The position numbers were made by a program, and so were the translations under genes. Shown piece after piece: positions 25,475 through 33,703 of a DNA stretch of 64,000 nt. The notes below the pieces were generated by a model. That model did not search any database and was not told the origin of the DNA. It worked only from the letters and a program-made list of their open reading frames with translations. The first letter of the stretch is position 1. Each line of letters starts with the position of its first letter. Source of the DNA: Phycisphaeraceae bacterium (GTDB lineage: Bacteria > Planctomycetota > Phycisphaerae > Phycisphaerales > Phycisphaeraceae); assembly GCA_028284155.1 (NCBI GenBank), contig JANQSF010000125.1:1-64000 (forward strand), read 5' to 3'.

Positions 25475-25503
25475 GTCAATAGCCTCGCCCTCCCGAATGA
25501 AAG

Positions 25504-26361
25504 TCAATTCGACACGACGAACTCGCAAACCGTCTCAATGAACTGCTGTGTTAGTGTCGCCGGCTCTTCATCGAGCGGCAACGGGTTGCGTCCGTTGAAC
25601 ACATGATTGACCTCGGACATGACGACTTTGGTCACCTGGCCCGGCCCACGTTCGGTCGCGGCCGCGAGTGTGTGGGCCGATTCGACCGGCACGGTCGCGT
25701 CGGCCGTACCGTGGACGATCAGGATCGGGCACGCGATCGACGACACGGCACGCATGGGGTCGAACGCGTCCGGGTCGGCCTCGACCTCTTCAAGCCACGC
25801 GCGACCGACACGCAACGCCTGCCCCGTTCGGCCGGACGGCGATTCGAGGTGGCCCTGTTCACGCATGAGTTGTCTCGTCGCGTCGTCCATGTTGACCGTG
25901 TAGTGCGGCGCGGCCGCCGACACGACGCGCGAAGGACGCACCGCGCCGTCGTCCGCGAACGCCCGGCCGGCCGTCAGCAAAGTCGTCACACCGCCACGGC
26001 TGTGCCCGAACCATGTCTGCGGCAGGTCGCCGCCGGTCAACTCGCCAATGCGCACGGCCGACGCCACGCGTTGCAGGTCGTACACCTGCTTGCCCCACGT
26101 GTCGGCCTCGAACAGGTCGGGCCGTTCAAATGTCTCGATGTTGTTCGTCATCCCGCTGTGGCTGAAATTGAAACGGTGCGCGATCAGCCCATGCCGCGCG
26201 GCGGCCTCGGCCAGGTGTGGGAAGAAGCCGTAGTCTTTGTAGCCCTTGAAACCGTGGGCGAGCAGAATGACGCCTGCCGCGTCGCCGTCAGGCGTGTGCG
26301 TGTCGCCAAGGATGGGCTGATCGTCGGAGCCGCGGATGGACCAGGAAGCGTGTGTGGGCAT
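25504..26361 (-). CDS. Alpha/beta hydrolase
   Basis: 285 aa from ATG 26361; a longer frame upstream reads through a repeat and is rejected. The fold is that of the dienelactone-hydrolase/X-Pro-dipeptidase-like group: AGVILLAHGFKGYKDYGFFP (oxyanion loop), WFGHSRGGVTTLL (nucleophile elbow, Ser at ~121), CPILIVHGTADATVPVESAH (acid Asp) and SEVNHVFNGR (His). All three catalytic residues are visible. Substrate unknown; probably a cytoplasmic esterase or amidase. Convergent with the 24053 gene. Confidence 0.88.
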   Translation of the reverse strand: MPTHASWSIRGSDDQPILGDTHTPDGDAAGVILLAHGFKGYKDYGFFPHLAEAAARHGLIAHRFNFSHSGMTNNIETFERPDLFEADTWGKQVYDLQRVASAVRIGELTGGDLPQTWFGHSRGGVTTLLTAGRAFADDGAVRPSRVVSAAAPHYTVNMDDATRQLMREQGHLESPSGRTGQALRVGRAWLEEVEADPDAFDPMRAVSSIACPILIVHGTADATVPVESAHTLAAATERGPGQVTKVVMSEVNHVFNGRNPLPLDEEPATLTQQFIETVCEFVVSN

Positions 26362-26408
26362 GGTGATTGGTCGGTAGAAGGAAGGGCGGCGTTGCCAAGT
26401 AAGCTGCT

Positions 26409-26520
26409 GGATTGACGATTGATGAGTGATGATTGGCGATTGATAATGTCGGAGTTGGCGTCCGATGGCTTGTTCCGACTTCGTCAATCAACAATCGCTA
26501 TTCATCATTCGTCAATTCCT
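26409..26520. repeat. Imperfect palindrome, GATTGACGATTGATGA family
   Basis: Left arm ~26409-26447 and right arm ~26481-26520 are imperfect reverse complements built from GATTGACGATTGAT-like units. It separates the hydrolase start from the ispE end. Confidence 0.75.
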
Positions 26521-26530
26521 GCTGTCTGAC

Positions 26531-27445
26531 TCACACGGTCCGCGTCGCCACCGATGGCAGCCCCGTCGTCGCGGTCACCTTGCGGGCCAGCACGCCCGCG
26601 GTCAGCGCCGACGGCGCGATCAGGAACAGGGTCGAGCCGGAGCCGGTTACGTGCACGGGCACGCCCATCGCGTCACGCACGTCGTCAAGCGTCTGCCGCA
26701 AACGCGGCTCGGCTGCGCACGCGGCGTCGGTCAGGTCGTTGAACGGTGCGTCCTGCGCGACGTGCGATTGCTGAGCGAGCTTCCGGACACGTGTGAGGTC
26801 GGGTTCGGCCGGCGCGTTGGGGTGCAGCCGATCAAACGCGCCGTACACCGGCCCAGTCGGGCAACCAAACGGTGGGAATGCGAGGACCAGGTGCAGCACG
26901 CCGTTACGCGGCGCGGGTTCAATCGACTCACCCAGGCCGTGCACGACGGCCGAGGACGTGCCGCGCTGTGCCGCGATGAAGAACGCGATGTCGCTGCCGA
27001 GTTGGGTCGCCATTTCGATCAACACGTCGTCGCCCAGTTGCAGGTCGAACAGTTGGTTCAGGCCGACGAACATGCCCGCGGCGTCGCTCGACCCCCCGCC
27101 GAGTCCGCCGCCGGTCGGCGTGCGTTTCAGCAGATCGACCGACACGGGCAGCGGACGACCGACATGCTCTTCGGCGAGTTGGTGAGCACGAAACGCCAGA
27201 TCGTTTTCGATCGGCCAATCCACGGAAGCGTCAGTTGGAAGGACGTCAGATTCGGTGTCGAAACGGATGTCGAACGTTGATTTGTCGTCGCCTTCCAGTG
27301 CCGTGAGGGTCAGCCGATCACCGAGTGTCAGGGCGACCATCCAGCTAGCAATCGGGTGCATCCCGTCGTCGCGCGCTTTCGCAACGGACAGCGCGAGGTT
27401 GACCTTGGCGGGGCAGGTGATGGTGAATGTCTTGTCGCTCGGCAT
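26531..27445 (-). CDS. ispE: 4-diphosphocytidyl-2-C-methyl-D-erythritol kinase
   Basis: 304 aa. CPAKVNLALSV at the N-terminus and the GHMP-kinase glycine-rich loop TPTGGGLGGGSSDAAGMFVG near residues 108-125 identify IspE. It phosphorylates CDP-methylerythritol in the non-mevalonate isoprenoid pathway. Further family marks are GSDIAFF and VTGSGSTLFLI in the C-terminal half. Length is normal for IspE (280-310 aa). No other MEP-pathway gene is in the window, so it stands alone. Confidence 0.93.
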   Translation of the reverse strand: MPSDKTFTITCPAKVNLALSVAKARDDGMHPIASWMVALTLGDRLTLTALEGDDKSTFDIRFDTESDVLPTDASVDWPIENDLAFRAHQLAEEHVGRPLPVSVDLLKRTPTGGGLGGGSSDAAGMFVGLNQLFDLQLGDDVLIEMATQLGSDIAFFIAAQRGTSSAVVHGLGESIEPAPRNGVLHLVLAFPPFGCPTGPVYGAFDRLHPNAPAEPDLTRVRKLAQQSHVAQDAPFNDLTDAACAAEPRLRQTLDDVRDAMGVPVHVTGSGSTLFLIAPSALTAGVLARKVTATTGLPSVATRTV

Positions 27446-27519
27446 GGCGTTCGGCCATCCTATACTTTGCAGGCCAGTATGGCATTGAAACCCGGCACTG
27501 ATTCAGACTGTGTGAGCGC

Positions 27520-27858
27520 GTGTCGTCAACGACTTTTGAGAAATGGCGTGGTGAGATCAACGCGCGTCTGATGCGTGGCGATTTTTCGCCATTGTGCGAT
27601 TCGCTGTGGGCTGTCATGGCTGTGCTCGTCCAGCAAGGCGCGGACGTGCAGTGGGTTGAACTGAAGGGCGATCTCAAGGCGGGGAAGGACCAGTATCAGG
27701 TGGTGGTTTATCTTGACCACGGCCCGATCGAGTTACCCGAGGGAGTCGTTGGGCCAACGCTTCAGATCCACCGACCGTACAAACGATGGACTGGTGCGGT
27801 GATCGACCGTGTCACAGGTCATACGATTGTGTGGGAACGAGATTCACCGACTGTGTGA
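27520..27858 (+). CDS. Small protein of unknown function
   Basis: 112 aa from a GTG at 27520. It reads as a compact alpha/beta domain (MRGDFSPLCDSLWAVMAVLV, WVELKGDLKAGKDQYQVVVY). No family recognised. It is divergent from ispE by 74 bp and lies 54 bp upstream of the metallophosphoesterase, so it may share transcription with that gene. Confidence 0.6.
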   Translation: MSSTTFEKWRGEINARLMRGDFSPLCDSLWAVMAVLVQQGADVQWVELKGDLKAGKDQYQVVVYLDHGPIELPEGVVGPTLQIHRPYKRWTGAVIDRVTGHTIVWERDSPTV

Positions 27859-27912
27859 GAACACATCTGACCAAAACTCATCGGTTGCCATCCGAGCCCC
27901 TAAACTCGTCGC

Positions 27913-28902
27913 ATGAGTGACGCGCCGTTGAATCTGTCGGACGGGGAATCGTTTAGCCTCATCGCGATGGGAGATATCCACGTCTACCGCCCGACGCGGG
28001 CGCCGTGGCGGCTGTTCAATAAGCGCATCGCGGCGCAGGTCAATGCGTGGCGGAACCCCGGTCGGCGGTTTGACGACACGTTGCTTGAGCCGACGTTGGC
28101 ACGTGTTGTCGAATTAGCGCCGCAGTTGCTCGTCCTGACTGGCGACCTGACGGTCTCAGCGCTCGATGAGGAGTTCGCAGTGGTCGCTGACGCGCTGCAA
28201 CCGGTTCGCCGACCGGAGGGCCCGTTGCGCACGATTGGCCTGCCGGGGAATCACGACCGTTACACCTTCGGGTCGCAGCGGGCGCGGGTGATGGAGCGCA
28301 ATCTGCCCGGGCTGTTGCCCGACGCGTTCCCGCACATGATCAAACTGACCGACCGTTGGCGGTTGCTCGCGCTCGACTCGGCTCGGCCGACGACTTTTCA
28401 TTCGCGTGGTCGGCTTGGGGCGGAACAGTTGGCCGTGGCGGGGCAGTATGTCGGTCAGTTGTCCGCCGACGACGGATTGGTCGTGGCGTGTCACTACCCG
28501 TGGGGCGCGCCGCCGGGCGAGGCGATGAAGTGGGGGCACTTGTTGGCTGACGCGGATGGCCTGCGCAACCTGCTGCGTGTGTGTCCTTGTCCGGTGTTGT
28601 TCATGCACGGCCATGTCCATCGGCCTTGGCTGTTTCGCGGCGAAGGTGACCTGAGTCATGTGATCGACCTGAACGTGGGGACACCGACACGGCGGAGTGA
28701 ACAGTTTGGGTTTGGGCAGGGGTTTTGGGAGGTCGGGTTGCCGGGATATCCCGGTAGGGTGGGAGCGATGCCGGGTGGGGAGTCGGAGGAGATCGTGGGG
28801 AGCGCTAAGCCGCAAGCGGCTGCGGGCAGGGGCGGTTTGGTACATCATTACCGGTCGGGGGAAGACGTTTGGGTCAGTGAAGCGGTTGATTGGCCGGCCT
28901 GA
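27913..28902 (+). CDS. Calcineurin-like metallophosphoesterase with a repeat in frame
   Basis: 329 aa with all metallophosphoesterase motifs: MGDIHVYRP (DxH), LVLTGDLTVS (GDxx), GLPGNHDRYTF (GNHD), VACHYPWGAP and FMHGHVHRPW (GHxH). A bimetal phosphodiesterase or phosphatase is expected; substrate unknown. Near the C-terminus the peptide [13 protein letters not shown] is encoded by a copy of the dispersed palindrome AAGCCGCAAGCGGC (28801-28824), which is in frame and about 28 codons before the stop. The catalytic core is upstream, so the protein is probably functional. Confidence 0.88.
   Translation: MSDAPLNLSDGESFSLIAMGDIHVYRPTRAPWRLFNKRIAAQVNAWRNPGRRFDDTLLEPTLARVVELAPQLLVLTGDLTVSALDEEFAVVADALQPVRRPEGPLRTIGLPGNHDRYTFGSQRARVMERNLPGLLPDAFPHMIKLTDRWRLLALDSARPTTFHSRGRLGAEQLAVAGQYVGQLSADDGLVVACHYPWGAPPGEAMKWGHLLADADGLRNLLRVCPCPVLFMHGHVHRPWLFRGEGDLSHVIDLNVGTPTRRSEQFGFGQGFWEVGLPGYPGRVGAMPGGESEEIVGSAKPQAAAGRGGLVHHYRSGEDVWVSEAVDWPA
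28801..28824 (+). repeat. REP-like element (AAGCCGCAAGCGGC family), in frame
   Basis: Sequence starts AGCGCTAAGCCGCAAGCGGC; it has AGCCGC/GCGGCT arms around AA. Inside the metallophosphoesterase gene, encoding SAKPQAAAG. Confidence 0.85.
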
Positions 28903-28958
28903 TCAGACAGGTTGGTGATCGGGCCGATGAATGAAGGGGAGTGGGCTGCGCTTGATAT

Positions 28959-28992
28959 CCCACGGATGGCCTCCGAGCAGGCCATCCGTGGG
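28959..28992. repeat. Perfect 14-bp hairpin, CCCACGGATGGCCT family
   Basis: Arms CCCACGGATGGCCT (28959-28972) and its exact complement (28979-28992) around CCGAGC, followed by CTTTAA. A close relative with the same loop is at 44886-44919. It lies between the metallophosphoesterase and glmS and could also end transcription. Confidence 0.85.
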
Positions 28993-29034
28993 CTTTAACG
29001 TCAGTAGGGCTGGGATGAAACGAAAGGTGGACGC

Positions 29035-31055
29035 ATGTGTGGCATCGTGGCGTATGTTGGGAACAAGCGGGTCGAGCCGTTGCTGATCGAGGGGCTCAAG
29101 CGGTTGGAGTACCGCGGTTACGACTCGGCCGGGTTGGCGGTGGTGACGTCGCCAACTTCCGGGGCGGGGGTGATGTGTTTGGGGAGGGTCGCGCTAAGCC
29201 GCAAGCGGCGGCGGGCGGGGGGGATGATGCGCGTGGGCGTCTGCGCGTTTCGCGATCGGTGGGTCGCGTGAGTGTGTTGGAGTCGCTGGTCGAGGAATCG
29301 TTGGCCGACGGGCCGGTTGCGCACCTGGGCATTGCGCACACGCGCTGGGCGACGCACGGCGGGGCGACCGAGCCGAACGCCCACCCGCACACGGGGACGA
29401 CGCGCGACGGTCACACGATCGCCGTCGTCCACAACGGCATCATCGAAAACTACGCGACGCTCAAGAAATACCTGCAGGACAAGGGACACACGTTTACGAG
29501 TGAAACTGACACCGAGGTGTTGGCCAAACTGATCGCGCAGTTGTACGACCACCGGGAGGGTGAGCGTGGCGTGAGTTCCGGGGCGGGTTCCGGCGGCGCA
29601 TTGGAGCGGGCGGTGCAGACTGCGTTGCGCGAGGTGAACGGGGCATACGCGATCGCCGTGATCTGCGACGCCGAGCCGCACACCCTTGTCTGCGCGCGGA
29701 AAGGCTCGCCGTTGATTGTCGGCGTGGCCGACCGCAGCTACGTCGTCGCGTCCGACGCGTCGGCCATCGTGTCGCACACGACACAGGTCGTGGCGTTGGA
29801 CGACTATCAGGTGGTTAGGCTGTGTGCCGGGCCGGTCGATCGGCTCGATACTTCCGGGGGAGGTGGCCCCTGGGCGGTGGACTTCCGCACGACGACGATC
29901 GACAACGAGACGGTCAGCGCCGAGGTGCGCGAGATCGATTTCGACCTGGAGCAGATCGAGCTCGGCGGCTTCGAGCACTTCATGCTCAAGGAGATCCACG
30001 AGCAGCCGGAGTCGATCCGCAACTGTTTGCGCGGGCGCATCGACAAACGGGAGGGCAGGGTCGTGCTGGGCGGCATCCGCGAGCGCACACGCGACCTGGT
30101 CCACGCCAAGCGGGTTCTGTTGACTGGTCAGGGGACGGCGTTTCACGCGGGTCTGATCGGCGAGTACCTGTTCGAAGACCTGGCCAAGGTGCCCGCGCGG
30201 GCCGAATACGCCAGCGAGTTCCGTTACCGTAACCCGATCATCGAGGAGGGCGCGGTCTGCATCGCGATCAGTCAATCGGGCGAGACGGCGGACACGTTGG
30301 CCGCGCTGCGCGAGGCGCGCGAGCGCGGGGCGCTGGCGCTGGGCGTCGTCAACACCGTCGGTTCGACGATCGCGCGCGAGACCGACGCGGGGGTCTATCT
30401 GCACGTCGGCCCGGAGATCGGCGTCGCCTCGACCAAGGCGTTTGTCGGGCAAGTGCTGGTGCTCACACTGTTGTCGCTCTACACCGGCCGACGCAAGTTT
30501 CTGTCCGACCACGAAGTCCGTGGCTACCTCAGTGAACTCGAACGCCTGCCGGACATCGTCGGCCAAGTGCTCGAACAAAGTGACCACATCCGCGCTTGCG
30601 TCGAGCGGCATGTCGATCGCGACAACTGGTTGTTCCTCGGCCGAGGCTACAACTACCCTGTCGCGCTCGAGGGCGCGTTGAAGCTGAAAGAGATCAGCTA
30701 CATCCACGCGGAGGGCATGCCCGCGGCCGAGATGAAGCACGGCCCGATCGCGCTGATCGACGACGGCATGCCCGTGGTGTTTGTCGCGACGCAGGGCAGC
30801 CAGTACGACAAGGTCATCTCGAACATCGAGGAGGTCCGTGCACGCGGCGGGCGAATCCTGGCCGTCGCGACGGAGGGAGACACCGAGATCGACCGCTACG
30901 CCGACGCCGTTTTCCGCGTTCCGCCGATCAGCGAGGCATTGCAGCCGCTGGTCACCGTCATCCCGCTTCAACTGCTGGCCTACCACGCTGCCGTGCTGCG
31001 CGGGCAGGACGTGGACAAGCCGCGGAACCTGGCCAAGAGTGTGACGGTGGAGTAG
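29035..31055 (+). CDS. glmS: GlmS, glucosamine-6-phosphate synthase, frameshifted in this sequence
   Basis: The first frame starts [20 protein letters not shown] with the nucleophile Cys2 and runs through [17 protein letters not shown], but stops at 29271. The rest of GlmS is in the next frame (…[58 protein letters not shown], then two SIS domains with [20 protein letters not shown]) and ends AKSVTVE at 31055. One extra G in the 7-G run near 29217-29223 joins them perfectly. A REP-like repeat (29191-29216) lies immediately before the run. GlmS makes glucosamine-6-phosphate from fructose-6-phosphate and glutamine and is normally essential for amino-sugar synthesis, so an assembly indel is the likeliest explanation. 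A real frameshift would remove the glutaminase start. Confidence 0.88.
29191..29216 (+). repeat. REP-like element inside glmS
   Basis: GCGCTAAGCCGCAAGCGGCG followed by GCGGGC; same family as 28801, 33662, 59764 and 60511. It is located in the variable loop between AGLAVV and GRVSVLES of the glutaminase domain. Confidence 0.85.
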
Positions 31056-31064
31056 GGGGAGCGA

Positions 31065-31172
31065 CCAAGGGACCGAGCCACCAAGCCATCGAGGGGTCGA
31101 GTCACCCAGCCGCCAGGGGTTAACAAGGCGTCACGCTTGGTGGCTCGGTGGCTTGATCCCTCGGTCCCTTCC
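31065..31172. repeat. Imperfect palindrome, GGGACCGAGCCACCAAGC family
   Basis: Left arm from 31067 (AAGGGACCGAGCCACCAAGC) and right arm ending near 31170 (reverse complement with gaps). It lies between glmS and the next lipoprotein. Confidence 0.75.
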
Positions 31173-31218
31173 CGCACGCTACAATCTCAAACTTCGCGCC
31201 TCCCACGGACCCTTCGAC

Positions 31219-31722
31219 ATGCGCAACGGACTGCTCATCGTTCCCGTTCTCGCCCTGCTGACCGGCTGCACGACGTACATCAACATCCCGCCCCAGCCGG
31301 GCGACCTGGCGGTGCATAATCCCAATAACGGGACGGTGCGCGAGGTCGAGTCGACCGGGTTGGCGGCGGTGTTGGCTGGTCGGTCGGCCGGCCAGCGACT
31401 CGGTGTGAAGCTGCCCGAGGGGACAGACGCCGAGACATACAAGCGGATTATCACGCCGCTGGGCGACAAGGTCTATCAGGATGAGGCCGTTCAGCCGAAG
31501 GCCTTCGCCGAGGTGCGCCGCGTCGCGGTGCGCGGCCGATACGCCGAGGTCGATATCGTCATGCCCGAGCCGACGTCGCAGGTCCCGCAACTCTACACCG
31601 CCTACCTCGCGTGGGAGCCCGGCCGAGGCTGGTACAGCCAGCGCGTCAAGCACTGGCGCATCCCCGTCGGCGACGCGCTGGAGGCGAGCGCCGACAGCAC
31701 GCCGGAGACGGACGGGGGGTAA
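31219..31722 (+). CDS. Lipoprotein of unknown function, 167 aa
   Basis: ATG 31219 gives MRNGLLIVPVLALLTGCTTY, a lipoprotein signal with lipobox LTGC. The mature protein contains IITPLGDKVYQDEAVQPKAF and EVRRVAVRGRYAEVDIVMPE, then YLAWEPGRGWYSQRVKHWRI, suggesting one beta-rich domain with a conserved-looking tail. The acidic end (ASADSTPETDGG) is probably disordered. Family not recognised. Confidence 0.75.
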   Translation: MRNGLLIVPVLALLTGCTTYINIPPQPGDLAVHNPNNGTVREVESTGLAAVLAGRSAGQRLGVKLPEGTDAETYKRIITPLGDKVYQDEAVQPKAFAEVRRVAVRGRYAEVDIVMPEPTSQVPQLYTAYLAWEPGRGWYSQRVKHWRIPVGDALEASADSTPETDGG

Positions 31723-31723
31723 A

Positions 31724-31950
31724 TGTCGAAAGTCAAAAGTCGAAAGTCGAAGGAGAATCGAATCGCAGATTGCAGATTTCTAGTCTCAAATCTGAAATCT
31801 CAAATCTGACATCCCGGCTTTCTGTATCGTTCTGTTTGACCCGATGGGGGCTGCCATGCTTCGTCATTCTCCCGACCTTTGACCTTCGACTTTTGACCTT
31901 CGACATTAACCCATCCGCGATGTCCGCAACATCCGCGGTTAATCCCTCTC
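31724..31950. repeat. Nested repeat block (GTCGAAAGTC and CGCGGTTAA-type units)
   Basis: Contains direct GTCGAAAGTC repeats (31724-31752), AATCTGAAATCTCAAATCTG units (31788-31808), the inverse ACCTTCGACTTTTGACCTTC (31880-31900), and a palindromic ATCCGCGATGTCCG/ATCCGCGGTTAA part (31914-31943). A composite of dispersed repeats, no gene. Confidence 0.75.
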
Positions 31951-31976
31951 GACTCGTGAACCAAGGAATCTTTGAC

Positions 31977-32843
31977 ATGATGTGGACCCTTTCCGGCTTC
32001 GCCGACGAGGCCGACGAGAACAGCGACGGCCAGGTGGCCGCCACGCAGCGGGCTGAGTTCAAGCACATCGACCTGCGCAATGTGGACGGCCACAATATCA
32101 GCGAGTTGCCGCTCGACAAGGCGGAAGCGATCCGCAAGAAGCTCGACGCGGCCGGCCTGTCGTGCACGATGTTCGGCTCGCCGATCGGCAAGATCGACAT
32201 CACTGAAGACTTCGCGATTGATGAGCAGAAACTGCGTCACCTGGCTGAACTGCGGAAGATCTTCGACTGTGACAAGGTGCGCGTCTTTAGCTACTTCAAC
32301 AAGGAAGAGAAGCCGATGGCCGAGTGGGAGGCGGAGGCGATGCGCCGTTTGCGTGCCCTGCGCGACCTGGCCGGCGAACTCGACCTGTTCCTTTACAGCG
32401 AGAACGAGCGCGAGATCTTCGGCGACCGGATCGAGCAGGTCTGCACCATCGCCGAATTGCGCGACGGGATCGGCCCGTTCCGCATGATCTTCGACTTCGA
32501 CAACTTCAACCAGAGCGACGAGGACGTGTGGGAGGCGTGGGAGAAGCTGCGCAACGCGACCGACGGCTTTCACCTCAAGGACTCGAAGCGCGACAAGACG
32601 CACGTGCCGATGGGTACTGGCGACACGCACGCCAAACGCATCCTCGAAGACGCCGTGGCGAACCAGTGGGCCGGCCACGTCGCGATGGAGCCGCACCTGA
32701 TGCACTCGGCCGCCGTCATGGCGACCGGCCCGGGCGGCAAGGCCAATGAAGCCTTCGCCGACATGAGCGGCGAGGATATGTACGTCGCCGCCGCCGGCTA
32801 TGTGAAAGACCTGCTGACCGGTGTCGGCGCGAGTTGGAACTGA
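31977..32843 (+). CDS. Sugar phosphate isomerase/epimerase family protein
   Basis: 288 aa from ATG 31977 with AAGGAA upstream; the longer frame through the repeat block is rejected. It has a TIM-barrel feel (xylose-isomerase-like, AP-endonuclease-2 fold): TLSGFADEADENSDGQVAAT, FKHIDLRNVDGHNISELPLD, VRVFSYFNKEEKP, LFLYSENEREIFGDRIEQVC, MIFDFDNFNQSDEDVW, FHLKDSKRDK and HVAMEPHL, with acidic and His residues at strand ends as in metal-binding members. Function is likely isomerisation or epimerisation of a sugar or sugar acid; substrate unknown. Confidence 0.87.
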   Translation: MMWTLSGFADEADENSDGQVAATQRAEFKHIDLRNVDGHNISELPLDKAEAIRKKLDAAGLSCTMFGSPIGKIDITEDFAIDEQKLRHLAELRKIFDCDKVRVFSYFNKEEKPMAEWEAEAMRRLRALRDLAGELDLFLYSENEREIFGDRIEQVCTIAELRDGIGPFRMIFDFDNFNQSDEDVWEAWEKLRNATDGFHLKDSKRDKTHVPMGTGDTHAKRILEDAVANQWAGHVAMEPHLMHSAAVMATGPGGKANEAFADMSGEDMYVAAAGYVKDLLTGVGASWN

Positions 32844-33070
32844 TGAGCAGGCCAAACCATCGCCGACCGCAATTGACCACGGACAACGCGGATCGTCACG
32901 GATCGAGCATTTAGCCGCGTCGCTTGCGACGCGCGCACCAGACGCCAGACGCGGCCGTCGCCGCCTCGCGCCTCCCGATTCCGTTCAAGCGTTTTCGTGT
33001 ATTCTGCCGACGCGCAGTGAAGCGACTGAATAACGACGCCGACCCCCATCCCCCTGATCAGGCACACGTC

Positions 33071-33658
33071 ATGCACAAGCCCCAGCTCGTCTTCGCCCTC
33101 ACCATCGCCTCACTCCTCATCGCCGCCGGATTGCATGCGCAGGACGGCGCGACTGACGCCACCGCCCCCAAATCCGATGACAAGCCCGCCGCGGACAAAG
33201 CCGGCTCGGCCGACGATGTCGCGAACGACCTGCTCAAGGAACGCCGCAAGCCGCCGACCACCGCGCCAACGACCCGCCCGTCCGACGGCCGACCGCCCGC
33301 GACCCAGCCGCAGCAGGTCGATCCGCGCATCGTCGGCACCGCACCGGACGGCCCGCCGCCGGTCTTGCGTCGCGAGGGCGAATTCATCGTCGCCCGGACC
33401 GGCCGACTCGTCCGCACGGCCGGCGGCGCAGGCGTGGGGCAGTCGATGTTCGTGTTCGACGCCGACGCCAAGTCGGCCGCCGAGTCACCCGTCTACGTCA
33501 TGCCCTGCCAGATGCTCCAGAGCATGGAGACGCTCGTGCAGGAACGCGGTGACAGCGTCAAGTTCCTCATCAGCGGCCAGGTGTTCACCTACCGCGGTGC
33601 GAACTACATGCTCCCAACCATGATGAAACTCGCTGTCGACCGCGGCAACCTTCAGTAA
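33071..33658 (+). CDS. Secreted protein of unknown function, 195 aa
   Basis: ATG 33071 gives a signal peptide (PQLVFALTIASLLIAAGLHA). A Pro/Thr-rich low-complexity linker (PTTAPTTRPSDGRPPATQPQ) is followed by a small domain (EFIVARTGRLVRTAGGAGVG, then YVMPCQMLQSMETLVQERGD and KFLISGQVFTYRGANYMLPT). It is probably periplasmic or envelope-attached. A REP-like element directly follows the stop. Confidence 0.75.
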   Translation: MHKPQLVFALTIASLLIAAGLHAQDGATDATAPKSDDKPAADKAGSADDVANDLLKERRKPPTTAPTTRPSDGRPPATQPQQVDPRIVGTAPDGPPPVLRREGEFIVARTGRLVRTAGGAGVGQSMFVFDADAKSAAESPVYVMPCQMLQSMETLVQERGDSVKFLISGQVFTYRGANYMLPTMMKLAVDRGNLQ

Positions 33659-33661
33659 GAC

Positions 33662-33684
33662 CGCAGCCGCTTGCGGCTTGGCGC
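33662..33684 (-). repeat. REP-like element (AAGCCGCAAGCGGC family)
   Basis: Inverted copy (CCGCAGCCGCTTGCGGCTTG begins at 33661) between the 33071 and 33704 genes. Confidence 0.85.
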
Positions 33685-33703
33685 AACCCCATACAATGAA
33701 TGG

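Noticed and set aside
28900-29034. glmS ribozyme/riboswitch
   Set aside because: Sequence upstream of glmS has a hairpin repeat but no match to the ribozyme core that I could recognise, and the same hairpin occurs at 44886.
29118-30986. 622-aa minus-strand frame opposite glmS
   Set aside because: Antisense of a highly conserved enzyme, no own features.
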